Under the pieces are notes generated by a model. That model did no database searches. It was given only the letters and a program-made list of their open reading frames with translations, and was not told the DNA's origin. From Carnobacteriaceae bacterium zg-84 (GTDB taxonomy: Bacteria > Bacillota > Bacilli > Lactobacillales > Aerococcaceae), in contig CP059430.1 in NCBI GenBank assembly GCA_013874835.1, positions 186,001-250,000 on the forward strand: a stretch of 64,000 bases of DNA. The letters are read 5' to 3'. Each line of letters opens with the position of its first letter. Position 1 is the stretch's first letter. The position numbers were made by a program, and so were the translations under genes. Below, piece after piece: positions 1-8,088 of this stretch.

Positions 1-1294
1 GTGAAGTAGATGGTACGGTATATGGTACATATAACTTACAGATTAATAAAATACGATTTCTAAAATGTGAAAAGTTACGATAACCATAGGCATTTCTCTT
101 AAGTACTTTAATTTTATGATTGATTCCTTCAAGTGCACCGTTAGTCAAATGATGGTAGATAAAGGTGTTTTTAATATAGGGTAAATACCCTTTGAAAGTT
201 CTTAATACTCTACGTAAACCAGGAGAAATAGCTTCCTGTTTAGCCCATATGAGTATTTCTTCAAATCGGTCAAAATCTCTATTATGTAAAGCATCTCTTA
301 ATTGATGAACGACATCGTATGTGGCTCTTAGTTCGGGGACTTGTTCCAATAAATAATCGACTATCCCTTGTGTATGCGTCATCCAATCAAACAGTGGAAA
401 ACGGTGATAAGGATAACTACTTAGTGTATCTGTGTTACTTAAAAACAACTTCCAATAACGTTTCATTTTGTTGTATAAACGGCGATTGTTCTGATGTAAA
501 GCTTTCATTACATGCACTCTGTGTTTTGTTAACTCACGATTTAATGCTTGTACAATATGAAAAGGGTCGATAATGATATGTGCGTTAGGAAATACTTGCT
601 TGGATATCTGAATATAGGGGCGAAACATATCAATCGTAATTGTTTTAACAGCTTTTCTTGTCTGGGTATCGTATCTAGCAAAGTAGTCTAATAGCGTGCT
701 GGATTTACGGTCGTGTACAACGTCAATCAGTTGATGAGTCAGTGCATCACAATAGATAAAACTCATGGCACTATCAGAAGATTTTACTGACTTGAATTCA
801 TCAAAGCACAGATGATGAGGTAATTGTGTGTTGTGATTTACTTTTAAAGTAGAGGCGACCTTATCAACAATACGTCTGACCGTATGTACAGATACATTGT
901 GTTGTTTAGCGATGTACGTTTCTGAAATGGTTTCTGTTAAAGTGTCCATTATCTTTTGTTTTAAACGGTTTGTGATAAAACAATGCTTATCCACAATAGG
1001 TGTTTCCGCTGTAAATGATGATTGACAGGATTTACAATAAAAACGTTGTTTAGTGAGTGATAAATAGGCGTTTAGTCCTGAAATTTGGCATAAAGACAGT
1101 TGCGATTGACGTGTCCCATTTTTTACAATGCCATTGGTTGCGTGACAATTTGGGCAACAATCTGGTGTATAGGTTAATTTACCGTATAAGACCAATGATT
1201 TTTTATGTCGAATGTCACACTCTGATATGTTTTCATGATCAAATGTGATGTTTTTATCCTTTAATTGTAGTAAGATTTCTGTTATATTAGACAT
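1..1294 (-). CDS. ISL3-family transposase (3' end cut by window edge)
   Basis: This encodes the same DDE transposase as the complete copies in this window, lacking only the last few codons. ATG at 1294 is preceded by AAGGAG at 9-nt spacing, which favours it over the upstream in-frame TTG. The N-terminal part has a zinc-finger-like Cys pattern (CCPNCHA near residue 40, CKSCQ near 85), followed by a helix-turn-helix and the DDE catalytic region (first Asp in FIYCDALT, second in IIIDPFH, Glu in GALEGINH). The reading frame is open throughout, so the copy is probably functional. Confidence 0.88.
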   Translation of the reverse strand, partial: MSNITEILLQLKDKNITFDHENISECDIRHKKSLVLYGKLTYTPDCCPNCHATNGIVKNGTRQSQLSLCQISGLNAYLSLTKQRFYCKSCQSSFTAETPIVDKHCFITNRLKQKIMDTLTETISETYIAKQHNVSVHTVRRIVDKVASTLKVNHNTQLPHHLCFDEFKSVKSSDSAMSFIYCDALTHQLIDVVHDRKSSTLLDYFARYDTQTRKAVKTITIDMFRPYIQISKQVFPNAHIIIDPFHIVQALNRELTKHRVHVMKALHQNNRRLYNKMKRYWKLFLSNTDTLSSYPYHRFPLFDWMTHTQGIVDYLLEQVPELRATYDVVHQLRDALHNRDFDRFEEILIWAKQEAISPGLRRVLRTFKGYLPYIKNTFIYHHLTNGALEGINHKIKVLKRNAYGYRNFSHFRNRILLICKLYVPYTVPSTS

Positions 1295-1409
1295 AGGCAA
1301 TTTCTCCTTATTATTTGGTGGTACTTTTAATTTAAGAGAAAATTGCCTTTTTGTCTACATAAAATTAGGGTTGCTGGCTTATGCCATCAACCCTAAAAAT
1401 TATACAGCC
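1..1409 (-). mobile_element. ISL3-family insertion sequence, copy 1 (left end outside window)
   Basis: This stretch matches the IS at 44122-45726 base for base wherever I compared it; position 1 corresponds to 44318. It holds nearly all of the transposase gene and the right terminal inverted repeat ending at 1409 (TTTTTAGGGTTGATGG read inward on the minus strand). A hairpin (arms TTAGGGTTG/CAACCCTAA) lies just inside the end. The left end and its target duplication are outside the window; the expected 8-bp duplicate on the right is GTTTTTTA at 1410-1417. Confidence 0.9.
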
Positions 1410-1456
1410 GTTTTTTATTGTATTAGCGAATAGAAACTACCGGTAAAATTTTCTAA

Positions 1457-2176
1457 TTATTTATGAGATAGAGAACTGATTTCAAATTTATAGAAATCCC
1501 ATCGTTTGTAAGATTCAACATATTCTAAAATTTGTTTTGAAAAAACACTTGATTTTGTTCGTCTGATTTGTAATACAGCAGGTTCCATATCTTTTAACTC
1601 TAAAATTGTTTGAACATGTTCAGGTAGATTTAACATAATTTCATTCGTTTCTTTAAAGCGTTGACTTTCCATATCAATGTTAAAGTCATCTTTAAAACGA
1701 GTGTAAATAGATGTATAATACTCGTTCATATTTTCTATATCTTTACGAATAAATTTACTGTTGACATACGTTTTTTGGTAAATATATGGCGTGTTATTTG
1801 CTGTTCTAACACGTTCGATACAAAAATAATGTTCTTTTGCTGATAAATGTAGCATTTTTAAATAAAAAGGATCGTTTCCTTTTGTAATAGATAAAACAGT
1901 GACGGTATCTTCATCTGCCGAGAATTTTTCTATATCAGAAAATTCAACATGTTTTCCTTTTCTTGAACGAGATACAAATGTCCCTTTTCCTTGATAACGC
2001 ACAACATAGCCGTCTTTTACTAATTCGTTTAAAGCACGAATAATTGTAATCGAGCTGACGTGGTACATTTTTGCCAATTCAGCTTCTGTGTAAAATTTAT
2101 CTCCATTTTTAAAAATACCGGATTTGATTTGGGTTTCTAGATCTATTTTTATTTGTTGGTATTTAGGTATACTCAT
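1457..2176 (-). CDS. bgaR: GntR-family regulator with UTRA domain, BgaR-like
   Basis: This 239-residue transcriptional regulator is divergent from the beta-galactosidase/PTS operon and is the likely regulator of that operon. Residues 1-70 form a GntR winged helix (core TEAELAKMYHVSSITIIRAL, then the wing GKGTFVS). Residues about 90-235 resemble a UTRA ligand-binding domain, which in this family senses sugars or sugar phosphates. ATG at 2176 has AAGGAG upstream. The same order (GntR regulator, bgaC, four PTS genes) is known in Streptococcus pneumoniae, where BgaR represses bgaC; the function here is inferred from that synteny. The IS right end lies 48 bp beyond its stop codon. Confidence 0.82.
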   Translation of the reverse strand: MSIPKYQQIKIDLETQIKSGIFKNGDKFYTEAELAKMYHVSSITIIRALNELVKDGYVVRYQGKGTFVSRSRKGKHVEFSDIEKFSADEDTVTVLSITKGNDPFYLKMLHLSAKEHYFCIERVRTANNTPYIYQKTYVNSKFIRKDIENMNEYYTSIYTRFKDDFNIDMESQRFKETNEIMLNLPEHVQTILELKDMEPAVLQIRRTKSSVFSKQILEYVESYKRWDFYKFEISSLSHK

Positions 2177-2226
2177 ATTATTCTCCTTTTTATATTATAA
2201 TATTATGATAATCCATAATGTGCATA

Positions 2227-2255
2227 TTGACAAATAAAAAAATGAGAATTATTAT
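2227..2255 (+). promoter_or_regulatory. Promoter of the bgaC-PTS operon
   Basis: TTGACA (2227-2232), a 17-bp spacer and TATTAT (2250-2255) form a near-consensus sigma-A promoter 33 bp before the bgaC start. The divergent intergenic region is rich in TTATATTA/TAATATTA-type repeats (2190-2212 and 2249-2265) that could be GntR operators. Because the core promoter is strong, negative control is the simpler expectation. Confidence 0.7.
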
Positions 2256-2288
2256 ATTAACATAATGTAGTGTGATGGAGGTGGAACT

Positions 2289-4055
2289 ATGACACGGTTT
2301 GAAATTAAAGATACATTCCTTTTGGATGGTAAACCGTTTCATATTTTGTCAGGGGCGATTCACTATTTTAGAGTTCACCCTAAAGATTGGTATCACTCTT
2401 TGTATAATTTGAAGGCGCTAGGATTTAATACAGTTGAAACGTATGTTCCTTGGAATCTTCATGAACCTAAAAAAAATGAATATCACTTTGACAATGGATT
2501 AGATATTGAAAAGTTTTTGACACTTGCACAGGAAATAGGATTATATGCGATTGTTAGACCGTCTCCTTATATTTGTGCTGAATGGGAATTTGGTGGTTTT
2601 CCTGCTTGGTTATTAGAGGAGTCGATACGTATCCGTTCTAGTGATGAACGTTATTTACAGTACGTTTCTAATTATTATGATACGTTATTATCTAAATTAG
2701 TACCTCACCAACTCGACAATGGTGGGAATATATTGATGTGTCAGATAGAAAACGAATACGGCTCTTACGGTGAAGATAAAGAGTATTTAAGGGGAATAAA
2801 GCAACTAATGCGAGAAAAAGGGATAACAGTTCCTTTATTTACTTCTGATGGCGCATGGAGAGCAACGTTGCGAGCAGGGAGTATGATTGAAGACGATATT
2901 TTACCAACGGGTAATTTTGGTTCCAAAGCAGATGAAAATTTTGGGAATTTAAAAGCATTTTTTGAAGAATATGGAAAGACATTCCCATTGATGTGTATGG
3001 AATTTTGGGATGGTTGGTTTAATCGTTGGAATGAGCCTGTGATTAGACGCGATCCAGAAGAATTAGCACAAGCCGTTTACGATGTCATGAAACAGGCAAG
3101 TATTAACTTATATATGTTCCATGGTGGTACAAACTTTGGGTTTATGAATGGATGTTCTGCCCGTGGACGAAAAGATTTGCCGCAAGTAACATCTTATGAT
3201 TATGATGCCCTATTAGATGAACAAGGTAATCCGACAGCGAAATATATGGCTGTTTCTAAGATGTTAAAAGAAAAATTTCCACATTTGGTACAAAAAGCAC
3301 CTCTTGTGAAAGGAACAATGGCTATTTGTGATATTCCGTTGGAGAGCAAAGTAAGTTTATTTAACACGCTTCACTCTATTGCGGATCCGATTTACGCAAA
3401 ATACCCAAAAACAATGGAAGCTTTAGGACAAAATGTTGGGTACACATTATATCGTACAAAACTTGAACAAGATGCACAAGAAGAACGATATAGAGTGATT
3501 GATGCCAGCGATAGAATACAATTTTATTTAAATGGGAAACACATTGTTACACAATATCAGTTTGATGTAGGTGAAGATATTTTAACAAACGTACCAGAAA
3601 AAGAAAATCAAATAGATATTCTTGTGGAAAATATGGGACGTGTCAATTACGGGCATAAACTACTGGCGGACACACAGCATAAAGGTATCCGTACAGGTGT
3701 GACGGCAGACTTACATTTTCTAACAAATTGGGAGCATTATACATTGCCTTTGGATAATGTGACAGATGTCGATTTTTCAAAAGAGTGGGTAGAAAATCAA
3801 CCTGCATTTTATAAATATAGTGTTGAAATAGAAGATCCACTGGATACTTTTGTTGATATGACAGGATTTGGAAAGGGGGCTGTATTTATTAACGGCTATC
3901 ATATCGGACGTTTTTGGGAAGTTGGGCCAATCATGAGTTTATATGCACCAAGTGGTGTATGGAAACAAGGAAAAAATGATATTGTGGTGTTTGAAACAGA
4001 AGGTGTTTATCAATCGAATATTTGTTTATCACATCAACCAATTATAAAAAATTGA
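2289..4055 (+). CDS. bgaC: Glycoside hydrolase family 35 beta-galactosidase (BgaC-like)
   Basis: This 588-residue beta-galactosidase has the length of pneumococcal BgaC, which is specific for terminal Gal-beta-1,3-GlcNAc of host glycans. The N-terminal TIM barrel contains the acid/base Glu156 in QIENEYGSYG and the nucleophile Glu238 in MCMEFWDGW; two beta-rich domains follow, with the last carrying GYHIGRFWEVGP near residue 535. No signal peptide is visible. BgaC is surface-associated in pneumococcus despite lacking one, so the location here is open. It has a strong SD (GATGGAGGTGG) and is followed by PTS genes that would import the released sugar. The precise substrate is inferred from the family and synteny. 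Confidence 0.92.
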   Translation: MTRFEIKDTFLLDGKPFHILSGAIHYFRVHPKDWYHSLYNLKALGFNTVETYVPWNLHEPKKNEYHFDNGLDIEKFLTLAQEIGLYAIVRPSPYICAEWEFGGFPAWLLEESIRIRSSDERYLQYVSNYYDTLLSKLVPHQLDNGGNILMCQIENEYGSYGEDKEYLRGIKQLMREKGITVPLFTSDGAWRATLRAGSMIEDDILPTGNFGSKADENFGNLKAFFEEYGKTFPLMCMEFWDGWFNRWNEPVIRRDPEELAQAVYDVMKQASINLYMFHGGTNFGFMNGCSARGRKDLPQVTSYDYDALLDEQGNPTAKYMAVSKMLKEKFPHLVQKAPLVKGTMAICDIPLESKVSLFNTLHSIADPIYAKYPKTMEALGQNVGYTLYRTKLEQDAQEERYRVIDASDRIQFYLNGKHIVTQYQFDVGEDILTNVPEKENQIDILVENMGRVNYGHKLLADTQHKGIRTGVTADLHFLTNWEHYTLPLDNVTDVDFSKEWVENQPAFYKYSVEIEDPLDTFVDMTGFGKGAVFINGYHIGRFWEVGPIMSLYAPSGVWKQGKNDIVVFETEGVYQSNICLSHQPIIKN

Positions 4056-4076
4056 TGAAAATTTTGATTTTTTTAT

Positions 4077-4090
4077 TGAAAACGATTGCT
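4077..4090 (+). promoter_or_regulatory. Probable catabolite-responsive element (cre)
   Basis: TGAAAACGATTGCT matches the CcpA cre consensus TGWAARCGYTWNCW with one mismatch at position 9. It lies in the 102-bp gap between bgaC and the EIIB gene, 68 bp upstream of the EIIB start. This suggests glucose repression of the PTS genes or a roadblock to read-through from bgaC. I did not find a convincing separate promoter in the gap. Confidence 0.6.
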
Positions 4091-4157
4091 GTTTTTGAAA
4101 AAAGTGGTAAAATAAGAGTGTGAAAACAATATGTTCATATATTAAGGAGGAGAAAAT

Positions 4158-4637
4158 ATGGCTATCGTTGCATGTCGTATTGACGGCCGTTTAATCCACG
4201 GTCAAGTAGCAAATTTATGGTCAACAAAACTTAATATTTCACGTATTATGGTTATTGATGATGAAGTTGCTGAAAACGCTATTGAAAAAAGCGGTCTAAA
4301 ATTAGCAACACCACCTGGTGTTAAATTGAGTGTGCTGCCTATTGAAAAGGCTGCCAATAATATTCTAGAGGGAAAATATGACTCTCAACGTTTATTGATT
4401 GTAGCACGCAAACCAGACAGATTCCTACGTTTAGTAGAAGCAGGTGTGACAATTCCAGAATTAAATGTTGGTAATATGTCACAAACACCTGAAACTAAAC
4501 CAGTAACACGAACAATTCATGTTGTAGATGCTGACATCGAAGCATTTGGAAAATTGAATGAGAAAGGAGTTAAATTAGTCGCACAAATGGTTCCAAGTGA
4601 TCCGGTGGAAGATTTTATGAAATTATTAAATAAATAA
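4158..4637 (+). CDS. PTS EIIB component, mannose/fructose/sorbose family
   Basis: This 159-residue cytosolic phosphotransfer protein passes phosphate from EIIA to the sugar bound by EIIC/EIID. The family active-site His is seen in DGRLIHGQV (His14), and the length is typical. It sits 102 bp after bgaC and 31 bp before EIIC. The set EIIB-EIIC-EIID-EIIA matches the gadVWEF genes downstream of pneumococcal bgaC. The transported sugar is inferred to be galactose or a galactoside; sequence alone does not separate this from mannose or N-acetylgalactosamine. Confidence 0.9.
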   Translation: MAIVACRIDGRLIHGQVANLWSTKLNISRIMVIDDEVAENAIEKSGLKLATPPGVKLSVLPIEKAANNILEGKYDSQRLLIVARKPDRFLRLVEAGVTIPELNVGNMSQTPETKPVTRTIHVVDADIEAFGKLNEKGVKLVAQMVPSDPVEDFMKLLNK

Positions 4638-4668
4638 GTAAGTATATTTTTATTAGGAGGAATTATTT

Positions 4669-5547
4669 ATGATTCATTGGTGGCAAATATTATTACTAAC
4701 TTTATATGCTGCATATCAAATTTTAGATGAATTAACAATCGTATCATCAGCTGGGTCACCAGTTTTTGCAGGTTGTGTAGCAGGGTTAGTTATGGGAGAT
4801 TTACAAACAGGTCTATTTATTGGTGGTAGCTTACAATTAGTTGTTCTAGGTGTTGGAACATTCGGTGGGGCTTCACGTATTGATGCTAACTCAGGAGCAG
4901 TTTTAGCAACAGCATTCTCAGTAGCATTCAAAATTGACCCACAACAAGCAATCGCAACTATTGCGGTACCAGTAGCAACATTACTTATCCAATTTGACGT
5001 GTTAGGTCGTTTCTTAACAACATTCTTCCAACACAAAATTGATAGAGATATTGAAAACTTCAACTATAAAGCAATTGAACGTGACTACCTATTAGGTGCT
5101 TTCCCTTGGGCATTATCACGTGCATTACCAGTATTCTTTGCATTAGCTTTAGGTCAAGGTGCTGTTCAAGGTATCATTGACTTTATTAACACAAATATTC
5201 CTTGGTTAGCAACTGGTTTAACAGTAGCCGGTGGTGCTTTACCTGGTGTCGGTTTTGCTATCTTATTACGTTACTTACCAGTGAAAAAACACTTCCCTTA
5301 TTTAATTTTAGGGTTTGTGTTAACAGCAATGTTAAGCGTACTATTTGCTTCAGTACAAACATTAGGTGGAGCTGTAGCAGGATTGTCTAAAGAATTTACT
5401 GGTGTATTCCAAGGTTTACCAGTTTTAGGTGTTGCTTTAATTGGTTTTGCTTTAGCATCTATTCATTTCAAAAATAGTTTTAATGTTCCATCAGGAGCAG
5501 TAGCAAGTTCAGCAGCGGAAGGAGAAGTTGACGATGACGAAATCTAA
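4669..5547 (+). CDS. PTS EIIC component, mannose/sorbose family
   Basis: This 292-residue integral membrane permease subunit has many hydrophobic segments from residue 5 to about 270. Family hallmarks include GLVMGDLQTGLFIGGSLQLV near residues 40-65 and a Gly/Ala-rich core. AGGAGG is well placed before ATG. The 3' end overlaps the EIID gene by 14 bp, which points to translational coupling. EIIC and EIID together form the sugar channel of mannose-family PTS. The charged C-terminus (EGEVDDDEI) is encoded in the stretch leading into the overlap. Confidence 0.9.
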   Translation: MIHWWQILLLTLYAAYQILDELTIVSSAGSPVFAGCVAGLVMGDLQTGLFIGGSLQLVVLGVGTFGGASRIDANSGAVLATAFSVAFKIDPQQAIATIAVPVATLLIQFDVLGRFLTTFFQHKIDRDIENFNYKAIERDYLLGAFPWALSRALPVFFALALGQGAVQGIIDFINTNIPWLATGLTVAGGALPGVGFAILLRYLPVKKHFPYLILGFVLTAMLSVLFASVQTLGGAVAGLSKEFTGVFQGLPVLGVALIGFALASIHFKNSFNVPSGAVASSAAEGEVDDDEI

Positions 5548-6382
5548 TTACAAATTAACAAAAGAAGATTTTAATCAAATTAACCGTCGTAGTTTATTTA
5601 CATATCAATGGGGTTGGAACTATGAACGTATGCAAGCGTCAAGCTATCTATACATGATTTTACCTCAATTACGTAAAATGTACGGTGACGGAACACCAGA
5701 ATTGAAAACAATGATGAAAACTCATTCTCAATTCTTCAATACATCTCCATTCTTCCATACAATTATTGCAGGTATTGACTTAGCTTTAGAAGAAGAACAA
5801 GGTGTAGACTCAGCAGAAGCTGTTTCAGGTATTAAAACTGGTTTAATGGGACCATTCGCTTCTATTGGGGATGCAATTTTCGGTTCAACAATTCCAGCTA
5901 TCTTTGGTGCGATTGCTGCCAATATGGCTGTACAAGAAGTTGGCGGTAAAAACAACGGAACACCATTTGGTATCCTAATCTGGATTTTAGCAAATATTGC
6001 AATTATGTTCTTCCGTTGGAAACAATTAGAGTTTGCCCACAAAGAAGGGGTTTCTCTAGTAACAACAATGCAAGCTCGTTTAGCAGCTTTAACAGATGCG
6101 GCAACATTATTAGGGGTATTCATGGTTGGTGCCTTAGTTGCAACAATGGTAAACATTAAATTCGTTGCTGTACCAGAAGTATTTGGTGTTAAAATCAATA
6201 TTCAAAATACTCTAGATTCTATTTTCCCTAAATTAGTACCACTTGCTGTAACAGGTTTTGTATACTGGTTATTAGGTAAAAAAGGTATGACATCAACTAA
6301 AGCAATCTTTATTGTTATCGCGTTGATTGTTGCTTTAGCTGGTTTAGGTCATCTAGTAAATATGCCAATTATTGCAAAATAG
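5534..6382 (+). CDS. PTS EIID component, mannose family
   Basis: This 282-residue membrane subunit is unique to mannose-family PTS. It begins with the cytosolic segment MTKSNYKLTKEDF, and the family signature GLMGPFASIGDAIFGSTIPA is near residues 113-132, followed by several membrane helices. I chose ATG 5534 because AAGGAG lies 9 nt upstream; an in-frame TTG six bases earlier has no proper spacing. It overlaps the end of EIIC by 14 bp. A long open antisense frame here (5728-6198, minus) is a shadow of the codon bias. Confidence 0.9.
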   Translation: MTKSNYKLTKEDFNQINRRSLFTYQWGWNYERMQASSYLYMILPQLRKMYGDGTPELKTMMKTHSQFFNTSPFFHTIIAGIDLALEEEQGVDSAEAVSGIKTGLMGPFASIGDAIFGSTIPAIFGAIAANMAVQEVGGKNNGTPFGILIWILANIAIMFFRWKQLEFAHKEGVSLVTTMQARLAALTDAATLLGVFMVGALVATMVNIKFVAVPEVFGVKINIQNTLDSIFPKLVPLAVTGFVYWLLGKKGMTSTKAIFIVIALIVALAGLGHLVNMPIIAK

Positions 6383-6395
6383 AAAAGAGAAAATT

Positions 6396-6800
6396 ATGTC
6401 AAAACATTTAATCTTAATTAGTCATGGTGTCTTTTGTGAAGCACTAAAGGCAAGTACAGAAATGATTATGGGACCGCAAGATTATATTCATGCTATTCCA
6501 TTATTACCGTCAGAAGGTCCTGAAGATTTTCAACAAAAATTTGAAGCATTAACAGACGGATTAGAAGAATACACTGTATTTGCTGATTTAATGGGTGGAA
6601 CGCCTTGTAATGTGGCGTCACGCTTATTGATGTCAGGTGCAAAATCATTTGATTTATATGCAGGTATGAGCATGCCAATGGTTATTGGTTTTATCAATAG
6701 TGTTCTCGTTGGACAAGAAACAGATCTTATCGCAAACACAAAAGAAAACATTTGTTATGTCAATGCTTTATTACAAACAGATGACGATGATGATGAGTAA
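6396..6800 (+). CDS. PTS EIIA component, mannose family
   Basis: This 134-residue cytosolic domain carries the first phosphorylation site, His10 in LILISHG, which is phosphorylated by HPr. The motif FADLMGGTPCNVA near residues 62-74 is typical of the family. The start is ATG 6396; a longer frame from a TTG at 6372 would run back into the end of EIID and has no ribosome site. It ends in an acidic tail (TDDDDDE) and is the last gene of the operon, directly followed by a terminator. Pneumococcal relatives continue with agaS and galM, which are absent here. Confidence 0.9.
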   Translation: MSKHLILISHGVFCEALKASTEMIMGPQDYIHAIPLLPSEGPEDFQQKFEALTDGLEEYTVFADLMGGTPCNVASRLLMSGAKSFDLYAGMSMPMVIGFINSVLVGQETDLIANTKENICYVNALLQTDDDDDE

Positions 6801-6806
6801 TATGTT

Positions 6807-6840
6807 AAAAACGCTAGTGTGTCAAACACTAGCGTTTTTT
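6807..6840 (+). terminator. Terminator of the bgaC-PTS operon
   Basis: A 14-bp stem (AAAAACGCTAGTGT with ACACTAGCGTTTTT) and a 5-nt loop run into T6. A palindromic mini-element begins immediately after the T-tract at 6841. Confidence 0.9.
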
Positions 6841-6898
6841 GTTCTATAATAAATCGTGTTGGTGGGAATAATCCACCAACACGATTTGACGAAGAGCC
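6841..6898. repeat. Palindromic mini-element with ISL3-like ends
   Basis: A perfect inverted repeat (arms AAATCGTGTTGGTGG at 6851-6865 and its complement at 6873-6887) has outer parts that resemble ISL3 terminal repeats: read from the right, GGCTCTTCGTCAAATCGTG. The left 23 bp (6842-6864) recur exactly at 21106-21128. There is no coding capacity. It abuts the preceding terminator, so it may be a MITE-like remnant or two joined IS ends. Confidence 0.6.
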
Positions 6899-7450
6899 TG
6901 CTTTTTTGAGTGTATGTGAAATGGTGTCGGTGACTAAAAATGAAGCAACTTTATCAATAGATAATGAGTTTTTTTCTTTTTAAATAACCGATTCACAATG
7001 AGTATTTTAGCTCTTAAATTATAAAAGTTGGGCTCTATAATATTTAGTTGCATATCAAATCGTATCAATAACCGATTATTATAATAACTATTGTCATCAA
7101 TAAATAATACTAAATTTCAATATACAATAAAAAAGTAGGGGGGTCATTCAAAAAAGAAATTCTAATTAGACTATTTTACTAAAAACAATGTTTAGACGAT
7201 GTGTCTTAAGCGTGTATCATCATTCTAAAAAGATGAGGTTTAGTAAAGAACAAAATAGCTAGGCATCAATCTGTTTGTATAGATTGATGCCTAGCTATTT
7301 GTTTTTTAATATCAGATAGAAAAATACCATAGCTAAAAAATAAATTTTTATAATTATATTCTAAAGTAATAATGTCCTATCAGTAAGAGTATGAAAGATG
7401 ATTATTTTTGATATATGACATATATTAACTTTTGTTCTAAAATGTTTTTG
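6899..7450. other. Gene-free AT-rich interval with IS-end relics
   Basis: No gene is visible here. The stretch 6925-6970 resembles 21120-21165 (shared GTGT.GGTG and AACTTTATCAAT.GATAA), which is the terminal part of the IS30-family remnant, so it is probably transposon debris. GGCTCTATAAT at 7031-7041 is another ISL3-end-like string. The T-rich, promoterless sequence between carries no convincing reading frame. Confidence 0.5.
7255..7304. terminator. Strong orphan hairpin/terminator
   Basis: A perfect 18-bp stem (ATAGCTAGGCATCAATCT, 7255-7272, with 7281-7298) and an 8-nt loop are followed by TTGTTTTTTAA. No gene ends near it on the plus strand. It may terminate a small non-coding transcript arising in 7100-7250, or it may be left from a lost gene. 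Confidence 0.6.
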
Positions 7451-7458
7451 ACCGAGTA

Positions 7459-7492
7459 TTTTATACCACTTATATGCTGATTTATACCACTT
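7459..7492 (+). promoter_or_regulatory. Direct-repeat LytTR operator
   Basis: TTTATACCACTT occurs twice, at 7460-7471 and 7481-7492, exactly 21 bp apart (two helical turns). LytTR-domain regulators characteristically bind paired direct repeats at this spacing. The site ends 12 bp before the region expected for the -35 of the lytTR gene, whose -10 is TATACT (7528-7533) with no recognisable -35. This is the arrangement of an activator-dependent promoter, and autoregulation is inferred. Confidence 0.65.
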
Positions 7493-7558
7493 GTCGTGAA
7501 AATATATCTTTTTTAACAAGGAAAAGATATACTTTTTATAAAGAAATGAGGGATTATT

Positions 7559-7657
7559 ATGGTCATACGCATTGAAATTATATATGATATAAATACACAG
7601 GAAGAAAACGATGCGAAAGGAGAGAGTATGGTTGAGGGTAATTATAGAGTTGGATGA
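7559..7657 (+). CDS. Possible 32-codon upstream ORF overlapping lytTR
   Basis: ATG at 7559 follows a GAGGGA-like ribosome site and opens a 32-codon frame that ends in TGA at 7655-7657, out of frame with and overlapping the regulator gene. The first residues, MVIRIEII, resemble the usual N-terminus of LytTR proteins of this type. It may therefore be either a translational-coupling leader or a relic of a frameshift in the regulator's original 5' end. I do not claim a protein function. Confidence 0.35.
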   Translation: MVIRIEIIYDINTQEENDAKGESMVEGNYRVG

Positions 7658-8084
7658 ATTACTTCAAGATATTGAAGTCATTATCAAGGCACCGGCATTT
7701 GATGAACGGCTTGCTAATTTACAAAGAGCTATTGAGATGAGTGCAAAGCGTTCTTTAAATTTTGTGTTTTATAAAGAAAATAGCGAATATTATATACCAA
7801 TTTCAGATATACTATTTTTTGAAACGCAAGGAAATGTTGTGTGTGCACATACAGAGAGGGATACGTATACAATCAAATTAAAATTATACGAGATAGAATC
7901 AAATATGCCGATTGAGTTTGTGCGTATTTCCAAGTCGACTATTGTCAACACCAAAAAGATTTATGCATTGGATAAGTCTTTTTCTGGAACGAGTACGATT
8001 TCTTTTTATAAGACACATAAACAAGTGCATGTGTCTAGACATTACTATAAAACATTAAAAGATAGATTAAATGAAACGAGGTAA
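7632..8084 (+). CDS. LytTR-family DNA-binding regulator
   Basis: This 150-residue protein consists of a short N-terminal segment and a C-terminal LytTR domain (about residues 45-148: FYKENSEYYIPISDILFFET, then FVRISKSTIVNTKKI). No receiver or membrane domain is present. TTG at 7632 is chosen because AAAGGAG lies about 9 nt upstream and the resulting start MRVIIELDE fits the family; the upstream in-frame ATG at 7611 has no ribosome site. It is followed 4 bp later by a LiaF-like membrane protein gene, a pairing frequent in Firmicutes and thought to concern envelope stress. It is preceded by the direct-repeat operator at 7459-7492. Confidence 0.82.
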   Translation: MRVIIELDELLQDIEVIIKAPAFDERLANLQRAIEMSAKRSLNFVFYKENSEYYIPISDILFFETQGNVVCAHTERDTYTIKLKLYEIESNMPIEFVRISKSTIVNTKKIYALDKSFSGTSTISFYKTHKQVHVSRHYYKTLKDRLNETR

Positions 8085-8088
8085 AACA

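Noticed and set aside
319-573. Plus-strand ORF of 84 codons, repeated at 19997 and 44636
   Set aside because: It is antisense to the ISL3 transposase, follows its codon pattern and has no ribosome site.
5728-6198. 156-codon minus-strand ORF inside the EIID gene
   Set aside because: Long open antisense frame caused by codon bias of a membrane-protein gene; no start signal and low-complexity product.
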